Positions 24,246 through 31,827 of a DNA stretch of 32,699 nucleotides are shown piece by piece. A program made the translations under genes and the position numbers. Every line of letters starts with the position of its first letter. Position 1 is the first letter of the stretch. This DNA is from Parvularculaceae bacterium. Its GTDB lineage: Bacteria > Pseudomonadota > Alphaproteobacteria > Caulobacterales > Parvularculaceae. The stretch lies in NCBI GenBank assembly GCA_020446945.1, contig JAGRDS010000010.1:77139-109837 (forward strand), in the 5' to 3' direction. A model generated the notes under the pieces. The model ran no database searches, had not been told where the DNA came from, and saw nothing but the letters and a program-made list of their open reading frames with translations.

Positions 24246-25145
24246 ATGGAGTTTCCCGACCTCGTCAAACTGGCCGTTCCGGTCTTCCTGCTGTTGATCC
24301 TTATCGAGTTTGCGGCATGGCGGCTGACCGGTCGCGGCCGATATGAAACGCGCGATACTGCCGCCAGCCTGATAATGGGCATGGGCAGCGAAATCATTCC
24401 CCATCTTGGCGGGCTCGCCTTTCTGAGCGGCGTTTGGGCGACGGTTTATAATTTCAGGCTTTTCGAAATTCCCAATACCTGGTGGGCGGTGCTGTTATGT
24501 TTCGTCCTCGACGATTTCCGTTATTACTGGCTCCATAGAATAGCGCATGAGCGCCGCCTGTTCTGGGCGACCCATGTTGTCCACCATTCCTCGCAACATT
24601 ATAATCTGTCGACGGCATTGCGGCAGACCTGGACAGGCGCCGTACTCAACGGAATAATTTTCAAGACTCCGCTCGTATTTCTGGGTTTCCACCCGGCGAT
24701 GCTAGCCTTTGTTTTCGGATTTAATCTGATCTACCAATTCTGGATTCATACCGAGATGATTGGCCGAATGGGTCCGTTCGAGATCCTGTTCAATACGCCG
24801 AGCCATCATCGCGTACACCACGCGACAAACCCGAAATACCTCGATGCGAATTACGCCGGCACATTCATAATCTGGGACAAACTGTTCGGAACCTTCGCGC
24901 CGGAGGACGATGCGGAAAAACCCCGCTACGGGATCGTGAAAAACCTCGGCTCGTTCAATCCGCTGGTGATCGCGTACAATGAGTGGATCGGCTTGTTCAA
25001 AGACCTTGCGGCGGCGAAGTCCCTGCGCGAAATGATCGGCTACACGTTCGGCCCGCCCGGATGGTCGCCGGACGGTTCGCGCCTCACTTCCGCCAAAATC
25101 AAGGATCGATGGGCGCGAATTAAGGCGGCGTCACCGGCCGAATAG
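24246..25145 (+). CDS. Fatty acid hydroxylase / sterol desaturase family membrane enzyme
   Basis: This 299-residue integral membrane di-iron enzyme has the family histidine clusters HRIAH (97-101), HVVHH (110-114) and HHRVHH (187-192), plus His168. Hydrophobic segments at about 9-23, 50-70, 80-95 and 145-165 form the membrane core. The family hydroxylates or desaturates lipids, carotenoids or sterols; this single-domain bacterial form has no defined substrate. It follows the small membrane protein by 7 bases. The C-terminal tail after about 240 is soluble. An EF-hand protein gene follows after 118 bases. Confidence 0.9.
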   Translation: MEFPDLVKLAVPVFLLLILIEFAAWRLTGRGRYETRDTAASLIMGMGSEIIPHLGGLAFLSGVWATVYNFRLFEIPNTWWAVLLCFVLDDFRYYWLHRIAHERRLFWATHVVHHSSQHYNLSTALRQTWTGAVLNGIIFKTPLVFLGFHPAMLAFVFGFNLIYQFWIHTEMIGRMGPFEILFNTPSHHRVHHATNPKYLDANYAGTFIIWDKLFGTFAPEDDAEKPRYGIVKNLGSFNPLVIAYNEWIGLFKDLAAAKSLREMIGYTFGPPGWSPDGSRLTSAKIKDRWARIKAASPAE

Positions 25146-25263
25146 GCCGGTCGGGGCGCCATGCCCCATAACAGCCCCGTTCGCCTTGACATGACCCGAT
25201 TTCCTTCCCTTTCGCGCCCGGAATCCATTCCATAAAGGGCGCCTGGACCGAAGGAGAAGAAAC

Positions 25264-25806
25264 GTGATTTCAGCGCTGATCCAGAAAGCAGCCATCCCGG
25301 CGTTCGCCGCCATCGCCGCCGCCGGCGGCGGCTTGATCGCAAGCGTCGAGCCGCACCCCCCGTCAGCCTATCTCCACGAGGCGAATTTCTTTGAAGTTTC
25401 GTCGGCGGCGCGCGCCGCCGAAGCGAGCTATTCGAGGGCGGATCTCAACAATGACGGCCATATAGACCAGGACGAATATGTGACGCTGGCGATCGTCAGC
25501 GCGGAGTTGTTTCGGTTGAACGGCTTTGTCGCGCTGGAAACGACCAACGGCGCTTTGCGTGTTTCGATCGCCGCCGCAAACGAGGGCGCGCTTGCAGATA
25601 AGGAGAAAGCCAGCATCCGCGCACGCGCGCGTGCAGAGTATGCGCGCCTTGCCGGCGACGACCAAAAACTTTCCGAGCGCGAATTTGTCGATTCAAAGGT
25701 CGAGGAGTTTTATTCGGCCGACATCGACCGAAACGGCGTATTGACCGGCGCGGAACTAAAGCATTTCGCCTTCGCGCAAACCAGGATCGGCCTGCTGGTC
25801 GGTTAG
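25264..25806 (+). CDS. Exported EF-hand calcium-binding protein
   Basis: This 180-residue protein has a hydrophobic N-terminal stretch (about 5-27) that fits a signal peptide or anchor. Two canonical EF-hand loops follow: D60-L-N-N-D64-G-H-I-D-Q-D-E71 and D153-I-D-R-N157-G-V-L-T-G-A-E164. A third, degenerate loop lies at about 130-141 (AGDDQKLSEREF). The start is GTG 25264 with AAGGAG 7 bases upstream. TTGACA at 25186-25191 is a possible -35 without a -10. It is convergent with the hybrid kinase gene, whose stop is 9 bases away. Function beyond calcium binding is unknown. Confidence 0.88.
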   Translation: MISALIQKAAIPAFAAIAAAGGGLIASVEPHPPSAYLHEANFFEVSSAARAAEASYSRADLNNDGHIDQDEYVTLAIVSAELFRLNGFVALETTNGALRVSIAAANEGALADKEKASIRARARAEYARLAGDDQKLSEREFVDSKVEEFYSADIDRNGVLTGAELKHFAFAQTRIGLLVG

Positions 25807-25815
25807 ACCCTTATC

Positions 25816-28398
25816 TCATCCCGCTGCAGATTCATCCCATGCGATCGCTTCGTCGATCCATTTATCCAGCGTCTGGTCAAGCTGCGATTTGCGGATCGGC
25901 TTCGGGATGAAGTCGTTCATTCCGGCGAGCCTGCATTTATCGCGGTCTTCTTCCAGCACATGGGCCGTCGCGGCAATAATTGGCGTCGGCTGCAATCCGC
26001 GTTCGGCTTCGAGTTTCCTGATTTGGATGGTTGCTTCCAACCCGTCCATTTCCGGCATTGAAAGATCCATGAGTATGGCGGCGGGACGAGACTCCAGGAA
26101 TTTCTCCACCGCGACACGCCCGTTTTCGGCGATAACGACGCGATAGTCGTTTTCACAGATCATGTTTGTCACGACGAGCTGATTGACGACATTGTCTTCT
26201 GCGATCAGCAGCACCGGCCTTCCGTCTGAAACGGTTTCGACCGGCTCCTCCGTTTGTCTCATCGCTTCGGCGACTTTCGCGACCGACCGCGACGATTCAT
26301 CCACCATGATGCGCGCCAAAACGTCCATGAGTTGTGACGGACGCACCGGCTTTGCAAGCGAGGTTACGATTTTTGCGCCCGAACGGGCTGGATCGATCTG
26401 CGCGGAGTCAACAGATGACAGAAGCACGACCGGAATCGAATCGAAGCGTTTGTCGGTCTGTATGCGCCGCGTCAGGGACACGCCGTCCTCGCCCGGCATC
26501 TGGAAATCCATCAGGATGGCTTTATATCGCCGCCCGCTTTCGACAGACTCTTCAAGCGCCGCCAAAGCCGTCTCGGCGTTTGCGACTATAGTCGCGTCAA
26601 GCCCCCATCCGCTGGCGAGTTCGGCGATGACGCGGCGGTTTACGGCGTTATCATCAACCGCCAGGATGCGCGCGCCGTCGAACGTGCTGGCCGAAACCGA
26701 GGGCATCGCCTTGATCTTGGTATCGACGGGAACCTGGATTTTGAACCAGAAGCGCGACCCCTTGCCGATATCGCTCTCCGCGCCGATGGAGCCATCCATC
26801 ATCTCGACGAGGTTTTTTGAAATCGCAAGGCCAAGGCCGGTTCCGCCGAATTTGCGTGTGTTCGAGCCGTCTGCCTGTTCGAATTTTTCAAATACGCGGG
26901 ATAGGTCGCTGTTTTCGATCCCGATTCCTGTGTCCGTAACGCTGACGGTTATCTCCGCCATCTCACCGTTTCGCTCTCCGGTTACGTCGATCATGATGTA
27001 GCCGTGTTCGGTGAACTTTACGGCATTACCAACCAGATTTCCGATGATCTGGCGTAACCGCGCTTCATCGGCGACAATTCCTTCCGGCATGTTCGGTGCG
27101 TAACGTACGACAAGTTCGAGATCTTTCTCGATAGCGCGTGCCTGCATCAGCGTAGCGAGATCATAGACAGTCTGACGAAAATTGAACGGCCGGGGAAGCA
27201 GGGACAGTTTCCCGGCTTCCATCTTTGAGAAGTCGAGAATGTCATTGATCACTGTCATTAATGCGCCGCCTGAGGATACGATGATCGATGTAAGCTCCTT
27301 CTGGCGTGGATTGAGACCTGTGTTGATCAACACGTCCGCAATGCCGAGAATGCCGTTCATCGGCGTGCGGATCTCATGGCTCATGGACGCCAGAAAATCA
27401 GACTTCGCCGCATTCGCCGCATCCGCGGCCCGTCGAGCGGATAAAAGCGGACGCACTAGGACGCGATGAATGACAAATCCAAGAACGCCGACGGTTACGA
27501 ATATGGCGAAAATCGCGGCGATCGCAGCCGTGCGGCGAAATTCGGCGAGGCTTTCAAACGCCTTGTCCTGATCGACGACAAATCCAAGCCGCCAGTCAAT
27601 CGTTGAATTATCCGACGCTTTGGAAAACGAAATAAACTTGTTTTTTCCATCGATACTTGTTCTCTGCATTCCGCCTTCCACATCGAGCGCCGGCCCGTCG
27701 AAAAGGTCGGACAGGGACCTTCCGGCAAACTCATGTTTTGGATGGGAAAGAACAACGCCTTGCGGCGAAACGAGAAACACAAATCCCAGGCCGCCGAGAT
27801 CTGTTTCGGCGAGAATTTCACTCAGTTGTTCGGTTGTAAAGTCCGCGGCGGCGACACCGAACAGGGCGCCGTTTTTACGAACGGGCGTCGCAACAGTTAT
27901 TGTTTCAACATTCGTTGATATGTCGCGATAGGGTTCGGTGAAGGTGGCGCCGCCCTTTGCAATAGCGGCGAGATACCATGGCCGCGTTCGCGGGTCATAA
28001 TCGGCCGGTAGATTATCATCCGGCGGCCAGATATGATAGGCGCCGTTCGTTTCGCCGAAATAAGTCCAGACGAATGCGTTTTGATAGACCTCCTCACGCA
28101 GCTCAGACGTGATTGACCTTTCGCCGTGGGAATTTGAAAGCTCGGCGTTCAACCCGGAGATCAGATGCTCGCGCTCTGCGAGCCATTTATCGACGCCCCA
28201 GGCGGTCGTACTGCCCATCGCCGAAAGGTAATTATCAATTTCAATGAGGCGCAGACGCCGGGCCGTCTGGTCATAGTGAAAAGCGAACGCACTGAATATT
28301 ATGGTGATGATCGCTACGCTCACCGCGACAGCAAGAGCCATGAGCCGGGAGCCGGACTGGGACGCGAGTTTTGAATCGATCGAGCTGATTTGGGCCAT
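25816..28398 (-). CDS. Hybrid sensor histidine kinase, dCache sensor plus two receivers
   Basis: This 860-residue inner-membrane hybrid kinase has TM1 at about 18-42 and TM2 at about 288-312 around a periplasmic dCache domain (about 55-285). HisKA contains phospho-His341 in SHEIRTPMN. HATPase spans about 445-560, with its N box near 454-462, DTGIG at 489-493 and GTGLGLA at 519-525. Receiver 1 (about 577-700) has Asp631 and receiver 2 (about 728-850) has Asp778. There is no Hpt domain, so phosphate must pass to a separate Hpt protein. The dCache residues Tyr134, Arg139, Trp141, Tyr142, Tyr157 and Asp186 match the spacing of the amino-acid-binding dCache_1AA motif, suggesting an amino-acid ligand. 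It lies below the nar gene block but has its own promoter-like region. Confidence 0.95.
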   Translation of the reverse strand: MAQISSIDSKLASQSGSRLMALAVAVSVAIITIIFSAFAFHYDQTARRLRLIEIDNYLSAMGSTTAWGVDKWLAEREHLISGLNAELSNSHGERSITSELREEVYQNAFVWTYFGETNGAYHIWPPDDNLPADYDPRTRPWYLAAIAKGGATFTEPYRDISTNVETITVATPVRKNGALFGVAAADFTTEQLSEILAETDLGGLGFVFLVSPQGVVLSHPKHEFAGRSLSDLFDGPALDVEGGMQRTSIDGKNKFISFSKASDNSTIDWRLGFVVDQDKAFESLAEFRRTAAIAAIFAIFVTVGVLGFVIHRVLVRPLLSARRAADAANAAKSDFLASMSHEIRTPMNGILGIADVLINTGLNPRQKELTSIIVSSGGALMTVINDILDFSKMEAGKLSLLPRPFNFRQTVYDLATLMQARAIEKDLELVVRYAPNMPEGIVADEARLRQIIGNLVGNAVKFTEHGYIMIDVTGERNGEMAEITVSVTDTGIGIENSDLSRVFEKFEQADGSNTRKFGGTGLGLAISKNLVEMMDGSIGAESDIGKGSRFWFKIQVPVDTKIKAMPSVSASTFDGARILAVDDNAVNRRVIAELASGWGLDATIVANAETALAALEESVESGRRYKAILMDFQMPGEDGVSLTRRIQTDKRFDSIPVVLLSSVDSAQIDPARSGAKIVTSLAKPVRPSQLMDVLARIMVDESSRSVAKVAEAMRQTEEPVETVSDGRPVLLIAEDNVVNQLVVTNMICENDYRVVIAENGRVAVEKFLESRPAAILMDLSMPEMDGLEATIQIRKLEAERGLQPTPIIAATAHVLEEDRDKCRLAGMNDFIPKPIRKSQLDQTLDKWIDEAIAWDESAAG

Positions 28399-28527
28399 TT
28401 TTAACGGATTCGCTTTCTTCGATTTTGAACCCGCGTATCATTTCGTGGTTAACATCCTGCCAATCGGCGCGCGGAGGCGGCGCGCATCGCTCGCAGCGTA
28501 AAATAAGGGGAAGAACCCGCTTCAAAA

Positions 28528-28553
28528 ATTATAGATTTGTTAATCGTACAAAT
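28528..28553 (-). promoter_or_regulatory. TATAAT with overlapping palindrome upstream of the hybrid kinase
   Basis: On the minus strand TATAAT is at 28533-28528. A perfect 6-bp inverted repeat ATTTGT (28535-28540) / ACAAAT (28548-28553) with a 7-base spacer sits where the spacer and -35 would be. It is 130-155 bases upstream of the kinase start. No good -35 is seen, so an activator or repressor site is possible. It is not an FNR box: TTG and CAA are 9 bases apart, not 8. Confidence 0.4.
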
Positions 28554-28579
28554 TGGCCAGCGCAGAAGACATTCCGCTG

Positions 28580-29161
28580 TCAGGAGCGGCGCCGATCCAG
28601 AATAGACTGTGACAGGAGTTGCAACGATTGCGGCGTCATTCGCGCTTTGGCGAGCGGAAGAAGAACGCCGTTTTCGAGCGCCAGATGCCCTTTTAGGTGC
28701 TCGGAAAATGAACGAAGGATTTCAGCGGCGCGAGTGCTTGGAGCCTCCCCATTTAGTAGATGCTCCAGAACTTCAATCAGCTTTTCGCTTTCTTTTTCAT
28801 CTTCACGATGTTCTTCGGCGAGAACGCCAATCAGATCATCTATCTTGTCCTCGGGACGGCACAGCGGACGGAGGAGGGGAAAGAACGAAATCTCCTCATC
28901 CAGGATGTGAAGAGTGAGGTCTGTTCGGACAAATTTCAAAGCCGCTTCGATTGCACGCTCATTGGCGAGGCCATCGGCGATAAGTGACAAAAGCTTGGCG
29001 AATTGGCGTTGGCGCAGATGTTCCGCGTGGAGGAAATCCAGCGGCGAGGAAATCAGGGCGGCTGGCAGCGCGTCGATCGACAAATCCGGCCCGGCTCGGC
29101 GCGGCGCGCCGGCGGTTCTGGCGGCGTCGAATCTTTCGTCTCCCGGTCGAGCGGCCGCCAT
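28580..29161 (-). CDS. Hemerythrin HHE-domain protein
   Basis: This 193-residue protein has the four-helix hemerythrin HHE pattern with metal-ligand candidates in HAEHLRQR, HILDEEISFF, EEHREDE and HLKGHLALEN. These proteins bind a non-haem di-iron centre and are linked to oxygen, nitric oxide or iron handling. ATG 29161 is preferred because GGAGGAGG lies just upstream; the earlier in-frame TTG (29176) overlaps the porin stop. It lies 11 bases after the porin stop and downstream of narHJI, so it probably belongs to the nitrate respiration transcript and may deal with nitric oxide or iron-centre repair. Residues of about 1-40 are a less ordered extension. Confidence 0.9.
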   Translation of the reverse strand: MAAARPGDERFDAARTAGAPRRAGPDLSIDALPAALISSPLDFLHAEHLRQRQFAKLLSLIADGLANERAIEAALKFVRTDLTLHILDEEISFFPLLRPLCRPEDKIDDLIGVLAEEHREDEKESEKLIEVLEHLLNGEAPSTRAAEILRSFSEHLKGHLALENGVLLPLAKARMTPQSLQLLSQSILDRRRS

Positions 29162-29172
29162 AACCTCCTCCG

Positions 29173-30438
29173 TCAATACTTAAATCTCAGCGACGCCCAG
29201 ATAAGATTTCGATCGGCGTAGCCGGCAACGCCATTGTAAACGGCGCCTTTCAGTTCTGCTGTAATATACTTGCTGAAGCTGGCGGCGAGGCCCGCATCAT
29301 ATTCCGCACCAAGATCAGCGCCGCCTGTCTCCGCCTTGAAATCATGATAGGTGAAGAAGAATTTCAGATCGGCGTCGAAAGGCGCTTGTTTCCAGTCATA
29401 TTGAAGCGAGCCGTAGAAATCCTCGATCCCGTTGGCTGGCGTCGATAAAAAGACGTCGGCGAAGCCCTGGAATTTATGAAGCGTGGCGAGAGGCGTTGAA
29501 AATCCGATTACGCCATTCCCGCTTAATTGTTCATATCCGAGTTTCAGTGTGGACCCGCGAGCGGCCAAGGCGCCTTCTGCGTGGATATAATGCTCGGAAT
29601 AGTCGAAAGGGTTGGAGGCGTTATCGCGCTGGTTCGCATATTCGCCCGCGAACGCGACGCTCAGTCCCGCATCCGTGTCAACTACGAACCTGTTTTCGTA
29701 TCGCAGGCCTATTGTTTTCGACGATAACGCAGGCGCTTCGTCAAAATCCAAGAATATCCCGTAACCGCTCAGTTTGCCAAATTTCTCTGCATCATAGGTC
29801 GCGGCGAACACATGGCTGTCGCTGTCGAATTCTCCGAGCGGGTGATCGTCGCCAAAAATCCGATGTACGCGGCTGATATAGAGATAATCGACGGACAATC
29901 CCTTGATTGAACTCGATGAAAGGCGCGCAGCGTCGAAAGTTTGTTGGTTTTGGCGAAAATCAACTGCGCCGACGAAGCGTTGATTCCCAAGATTATAGGT
30001 TTGTCGACCAATCGTAATCGGCGTCTTTGCAATACCCGTAAATGTGACCTGCGCGCGATTAATTTCAGTCGCGTTTGGGTCAGCGATTACGGGGTACTGG
30101 GTCTTCGCGTTAGTCGTCGAATTAAAATGGTCGTTGCCTAAGGACGCGACATTTTCAAACTCCACAAGGACTTTGAAATTAAGGAAGTCACCCGTCTCAT
30201 AGCCGAGCCGGGTTCTGATGGAGTTGGCGTAGGCGTCTTGCGGAAAACCGGATTGCCCTTTGTGTTCAAATCGATACCGAACGTCAATAATCGGCTTTCC
30301 GGATTTAATCGCATCGGAGATTGAGTGTTGGGACTGATCCGGTTCCCCATCCTCGGCGTATGCCGGGGCCGGGGAATTCAAGAGCAATGCGGTCGCAGCG
30401 ACGGCGCCGACCCACACATTTCTTTCGTTGGCTGTCAT
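29173..30438 (-). CDS. Alginate-export-type outer-membrane porin
   Basis: This 421-residue protein has a signal peptide (cleavage likely after AYA) and then alternating short amphipathic strands throughout, ending in an aromatic residue (RFKY), as in outer-membrane beta-barrels. Stretches such as DVRYRFEHKGQSG, SIRTRLGYETG and TIGRQTYNLGNQRFVGAVDFR match the alginate-export/OprE-like family, which in most bacteria are general or solute porins rather than alginate exporters. ATG 30438 is chosen, with GGA 7 bases upstream; ATG 30450 is an alternative that adds four residues. It lies 17 bases after narI, so it is probably part of the nar transcript, perhaps admitting nitrate or a carbon source. 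Confidence 0.85.
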   Translation of the reverse strand: MTANERNVWVGAVAATALLLNSPAPAYAEDGEPDQSQHSISDAIKSGKPIIDVRYRFEHKGQSGFPQDAYANSIRTRLGYETGDFLNFKVLVEFENVASLGNDHFNSTTNAKTQYPVIADPNATEINRAQVTFTGIAKTPITIGRQTYNLGNQRFVGAVDFRQNQQTFDAARLSSSSIKGLSVDYLYISRVHRIFGDDHPLGEFDSDSHVFAATYDAEKFGKLSGYGIFLDFDEAPALSSKTIGLRYENRFVVDTDAGLSVAFAGEYANQRDNASNPFDYSEHYIHAEGALAARGSTLKLGYEQLSGNGVIGFSTPLATLHKFQGFADVFLSTPANGIEDFYGSLQYDWKQAPFDADLKFFFTYHDFKAETGGADLGAEYDAGLAASFSKYITAELKGAVYNGVAGYADRNLIWASLRFKY

Positions 30439-30455
30439 TGCTATTTCCATTATTG

Positions 30456-31160
30456 TTATTTTGCAGAAATCGGCCGGCGTTTGGTGCGGACGATCTGGTA
30501 TCCGCGACGACCGAGATACCAAACCGGCGCCGAAAAGATGTGAACAAGGCGCGTGAAGGGAAAGACGAGGAATATCGTCAGCCCGAGCGTCAGGTGTGCT
30601 TTGAATACCGGATGAACATCGGCGATAAGCGGTGCGGCGCCGCCGCGGAATGTCCAGATGCGTTGCGCCCATTCCATGAATTTCGTCATCTCGTGGCCGT
30701 CGAGATGTTGCATCGAAACCGGGATCGTTCCGAGCCCGAGTAAAAGCTGTGCGAACAGGATGAGAAGGATCGCGGTGTCGCCGAAACTCGATGTCGCGCG
30801 GATCCGGGCGTCGAAAAGTCGGCGGTGGGTCAGCATTGCGATGCCGACTAAACAGAAAAGCCCCGCGCCGCCGCCGGCTATGATGGCGAGAAGTTGTTTC
30901 GCGCCATGCGATATGCCAAGCGCGTCAAAGACGGCGATCGGCGTCAGCAATCCGACCAGATGGCCAAAGAAAATAACCAGAATGCCGAGATGGAAGAGGA
31001 CGCTTCCGACGACAAGCTGTCTGCGCCTCAGCAGTTGGCTTGAGCCTGAACGCCATGAGTACTGTCCGTGCTCGAACCGAAGAATCGATCCGATAAAAAA
31101 TACTGCGAGACAGATATAGGGATAGTACCCGAACAGGAACTGATTCAGGAATTCTTTCAT
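30456..31160 (-). CDS. narI: Respiratory nitrate reductase gamma subunit NarI
   Basis: NarI is the cytochrome b membrane anchor of NarGHI; it oxidises quinol and passes electrons to NarH. The 234 residues hold about five membrane segments. The four haem ligands align with E. coli His56/66/187/205: His57, His67, His189 and His207, with identical 10 and 18 residue spacings. The start MKEFLNQFLFGYYPYI is typical. ATG 31160 follows GAGGAG, and the in-frame extension to 31208 is rejected. It starts 4 bases after the narJ stop and is followed by a porin gene 17 bases later. Confidence 0.96.
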   Translation of the reverse strand: MKEFLNQFLFGYYPYICLAVFFIGSILRFEHGQYSWRSGSSQLLRRRQLVVGSVLFHLGILVIFFGHLVGLLTPIAVFDALGISHGAKQLLAIIAGGGAGLFCLVGIAMLTHRRLFDARIRATSSFGDTAILLILFAQLLLGLGTIPVSMQHLDGHEMTKFMEWAQRIWTFRGGAAPLIADVHPVFKAHLTLGLTIFLVFPFTRLVHIFSAPVWYLGRRGYQIVRTKRRPISAK

Positions 31161-31164
31161 TGCG

Positions 31165-31827
31165 TCATCTCCTCGATTGTGCGATTTGCTGCGAATCGCA
31201 CGCCGCATCGCCGGGCCCGAATGTCACCGGTTTGTCTTCCCATTGCGCGTCAAGCGCCGCAAAATCATTCGGATCGTCGTCCGGCGCCTTTCTTAATTCA
31301 TCGAGTTCCTTTGCGGACGGTTCGCCGGCGGCGATTGCTTCAAGCGCGCGCAATACCGTCGCATAGGGGGATTTTCGCCGCGCGAGGCGTTCACGCAGTG
31401 CGGCGATCACGGAAATCGGCTCGACAAGCAGGGCCCGCGCTTCGTCTACGGGGCGAAGCGATAAATATTCGAGAAACATCGGAAGGAAATCCGGTAGCTC
31501 GCGCCCATCGATATCAAGGCCCGAGGCTTCGTATAATGTTCTCAGATCGACCATCGCCTGGCCGCGGTCGCGCGATTCACCGTGAACATGCTCGAACAGG
31601 TGAAGCGAGAGTGATCTCGTCCGGTCAAACAAGAAGACGTAACGTTCCTGAAGCTCCATCAGGTCGGTGGATTCGATCTCGCCGATAAGGCCGTCGAGGC
31701 GTTCGATAATCCATTTCGGCGCAAGTCCGTCAGACCGCAGCGTAGCGCGAATTTCCTGCGCCGCTGCTTTCAACTCGCCGTTCGGGTAGGAAAGAAGAGC
31801 GGAAAGCGCCTTGAACGTGTTGGCCAC
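31165..31827 (-). CDS. narJ: Nitrate reductase assembly chaperone NarJ
   Basis: NarJ is a cytoplasmic chaperone that holds NarGH until molybdenum cofactor insertion and is not part of the mature enzyme. The 220 residues are helical, with the NarJ/TorD-family phrases FKALSALLSYPN, LMELQERYVFLFDRTRSLSLHLFEHVHG and LPDFLPMFLEYLS. The start is GTG 31827, overlapping the narH stop by one base (TAGTG), with GGAG upstream; the in-frame ATG at 31923 would lie deep in narH. Coupled translation from narH is expected. Confidence 0.95.
   Translation of the reverse strand: MANTFKALSALLSYPNGELKAAAQEIRATLRSDGLAPKWIIERLDGLIGEIESTDLMELQERYVFLFDRTRSLSLHLFEHVHGESRDRGQAMVDLRTLYEASGLDIDGRELPDFLPMFLEYLSLRPVDEARALLVEPISVIAALRERLARRKSPYATVLRALEAIAAGEPSAKELDELRKAPDDDPNDFAALDAQWEDKPVTFGPGDAACDSQQIAQSRR

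Noticed and set aside
25186..25214. Sigma-70 promoter for the EF-hand gene
   Set aside because: TTGACA is perfect but the hexamer 17 bases on is CTTTCG, so the promoter is not supported.
28535..28553. FNR box beside the nar genes
   Set aside because: FNR needs TTGAT-N4-ATCAA with 8 bases between TTG and CAA; here there are 9 and the inner bases do not match.
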